Part shown: positions 61,787-64,000 of the stretch, one piece after another
Position numbering within the stretch: position 1 is the stretch's first letter
How the letters are laid out: each line of letters opens with the position of its first letter
Source: Hydractinia symbiolongicarpus
Lineage: Eukaryota; Cnidaria; Hydrozoa; Anthoathecata; Hydractiniidae
NCBI RefSeq assembly: GCF_029227915.1
Contig: NC_079879.1
Span: 3,036,001-3,100,000, forward strand
DNA length: 64,000 bases
Direction: 5' to 3'
The notes under the pieces: generated by a model
Told to the model about the DNA's origin: nothing
What the model saw: only the letters and a program-made list of their open reading frames with translations
Databases searched by the model: none
Translations under genes and position numbers: made by a program

Positions 61787-63444
61787 TGCCAAAGTTGTAC
61801 TTTGCCACCTTTTTCCTTTTTTGGTTGTTACCGGATTAAGCTCACATTCTTTGTCTTACTTAAAAAATAGATGTCACATTTCTTATTTTTCAGAAAGAAT
61901 TAACCTTCCGAAGACCGCTGTGTTTACCTTTCATCTTTAACATGTCGTACTACCTTTTTACATACTTGTTATTGATATTTGATCATTGTACTTCGCGTTG
62001 TTATTTTTGTGTAACATCAGCAGAGAAACATCCTGTGGTTTATTGCGTCTCTTTCTGTTGATTTCAGTTGGTGTGTTTTTTGATTTTCTTTAAATGACGT
62101 CAAATTAACTAGCACATTTTTACGGATTTTGATTGGTGCATTTGTATTGTGACGTATTTTTTCAGCCGGAAGATTTTGTTTGAAGAAGGTTGGTGATCTA
62201 CCTCGATGTTTCGTGCTCTGCGTAAATTGTTTCCTTTATGGTTTAGTTTTCACAGATTGAAAATGGGATATTTGTTGCGCGTTCGTATTTTATTTAAATA
62301 ACTTTCGTCGTGGAGTTGAAGGTATTAAGACATCTTGTTGTGGCAAATTTGTATATCTTTTTTATCCATTTCAGCTTACTTCTTTTTTTCTCCATTTTAA
62401 GTTACTTTTTTTTCTTTTTATTTCCTTTCCTCTCTTTTGTTTTATGATTGATCAAATCCTAACTCAAGCTAATTTTTTTTTACTCTTGATGAGGAAAAAC
62501 CCAAAAAAACGACTTCAAGAAATATGGTTACACACTTCGGAAAGCGAGTATTTAAAAAAATGGTTTGATACAAACATAACATTAAGCGAACTTTAAGAAA
62601 AAGGAAAGATTTTGATCTGTTGCTTCCATTTAGGCCCGTAAAAAAGTTAATTACTTTAATTGCTGTGATCTGATTGGTTGATTTCGATCAACTAATTATC
62701 TACTTCACTCATTGTCCGTCGATGACAGCTGTACTTGTCGAAACGTAGCCTAGAACAAACTTGCTTGTTCATGACATTATAATATCTATATGACAATGAC
62801 TGAACAGATAAGTGTTAATATTTTTAAAGAGAACTACTGCCAAACTTGTTGAGCCGTTCTCATCTGCTCTCGTTGGCTTGCCAATAGAAGGTAAAGTAAA
62901 AACACTAGCTTTTAAGGCTACACTCGATATCTGTTACGTCCAGGGCTATCCTGAGCGTTGTAGAAATGATTTATAGCGAACAACTGTGATCTAATTGGAA
63001 ATGACCATTATGGTCAAACTTTGATAGATTAATTCGAATTTCTCAAATGGTTAAAACTTTTCTTATGAAGGCGATAGCATACACTGTGCCTTTTATATAG
63101 TTCCCGCTAATGCTTATAACAAAAAGGACACACAATGGATAGGAACTGTTTCTCTCTGTGTAACAGTGCATATTTATAATACTAACTTTGCATAAGCTTT
63201 AGTCTTCCACTTCTTTTCATGAACGCTATGTAACTTCGTTATTTGACGTCAAGTGAATTGTAATGGAGTAGATATGATTGGTTAAAAATGACGTCATACT
63301 TTACCTTAGCATAATGGCGCATTGCAAAAACTCTTGGGAGCGCCTATTTTAGCATTAAATCAACCGTTTCATGTTTTATTTTACAATTGTTGTTTCATAG
63401 CCTTTTTTGTTTTTCTTTTATAACTAACATTTTTTAATTTGTAG
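61787..63444. other. Unassigned region before a putative gene
   Basis: AT-rich with scattered tgacgtca-like motifs (for example near 62095, 63245 and 63290). A short ORF at about 62203-62301 begins ATG TTT CGT but has no recognisable product. This may hold the promoter and first exon of the gene whose exons start at 63445. Confidence 0.3.
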
Positions 63445-63491
63445 GAACCTTTGAAACATTCACATACTCCGGGTCTTATGAAATCAATAGG
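63445..63491 (+). CDS. Putative exon of an unidentified gene
   Basis: Acceptor tttaatttgtag, donor gtaagc. In phase 0 it encodes EPLKHSHTPGLMKSI and leaves two bases that pair in phase with the exon at 63565. Confidence 0.5.
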
Positions 63492-63564
63492 GTAAGCCAT
63501 TTCATTCTTTTCAAATGACTAAATAACATGGCAAGTAGTTGAACATTGTGTCTATTATTTTTAG

Positions 63565-63643
63565 TGATTATCGGAATTTTGTGTTGACACATGTGAGGGA
63601 CTGTTATCTTCATCTTCGGCAGGATCCAAAACAATTAGCATCA
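63565..63643 (+). CDS. Putative exon of an unidentified gene, next exon
   Basis: Acceptor tattttttag, donor gttagt. Joined to the previous exon it reads GDYRNFVLTHVRDCYLHLRQ then DPKQLAS, phase 0 at the end. Charged, helix-like composition and two matched splice pairs suggest a real gene. I do not recognise the family. Confidence 0.5.
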
Positions 63644-64000
63644 GTTAGTGAATCCTTTTTAATATGCTAGTATAGACTTTTTTAAGAATCGTCCGGAAAC
63701 TCAGTACAGATCCGCAAATTTGAATGCTCCCTTTCTTTGTGAATCCAAACAAACAATGAACTGGGAGTACCCCAGTTTCGAACATTTTTGTTTTAGCTTT
63801 GATTTTTCCTTACTACTTCAATACTTCATTAACCTCCTTCAACTGGAACTTTTTAACGTAAATTATTAAATATTGAGCTAGCGACCATTCCGAATTAGTA
63901 ATAATTTCATTAACTCAAACAAGTCTTCGATATAACAGCAGCTACTATATGTAATTTTGCATTTTTTTTTTTTTTTTCTGTTTTATAGATTTTATACTTT
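63644..64000. other. Downstream intronic sequence
   Basis: No further exon recognised before the window ends. A T tract followed by ctgttttatag at 63963-63989 looks like an acceptor whose exon begins at the very end. Confidence 0.35.

Overview
The window looks like an AT-rich animal genome, plausibly an invertebrate such as a cnidarian. The evidence is a spliced MMS22L-like gene with GT-AG introns, CR1-like LINE and DIRS-like retrotransposon sequence, tRNA-derived SINEs and a large satellite array. Nothing looks bacterial, and the species cannot be fixed from sequence alone.

1-6707 is a nearly perfect inverted repeat with arms of about 3.25 kb. Each arm carries, from outside in: the last 46-47 bp of a DIRS-like element, a 238-bp mini-element with 71-bp inverted ends, a 5' region with short repeats and a tRNA-like module, and the 5' part of a CR1-like LINE. 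The LINE part has ORF1 (an SGNH/GDSL-type esterase) and ORF2 (hydrophobic N-terminus, 2A-like motif, APE-type endonuclease). The arms meet tail to tail inside the endonuclease and neither has a reverse transcriptase. The left arm lacks 162 bp near the axis. The first base of the window is still inside the palindrome.

6662-10840 is a DIRS-like retrotransposon on the minus strand with 40-bp inverted terminal repeats. It has an intact gag-like ORF, a frameshifted reverse transcriptase/RNase H and a broken tyrosine recombinase. 10841-13765 holds two tRNA-derived SINE copies, a probable non-autonomous DNA element and low-information AT-rich DNA.

13766 to about 26.3 kb is a plus-strand gene I identify as an MMS22L homologue (replication-fork repair partner of TONSL). 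At least 15 exons can be placed by splice sites, phase and similarity to the family. Its introns hold a 260-bp tandem duplication, a 52-bp minisatellite, fragments of a dispersed repeat and an antisense LINE 3' end. The C-terminal end is unclear.

26.3-28.2 kb contains several diverged copies of the same dispersed repeat. From about 28.26 to 61.25 kb lies a 33-kb satellite array: monomers of about 144-148 bp, each carrying a 30-bp motif that has itself expanded into runs of up to about 30 units. Monomers are grouped into higher-order blocks (about 0.6, 1.2, 1.36, 3.485 and 4.725 kb). The centre is homogeneous and both edges are diverged. After the array come a truncated SINE and about 2 kb of unassigned DNA. 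Two phase-compatible exons of an unidentified plus-strand gene start at 63445.
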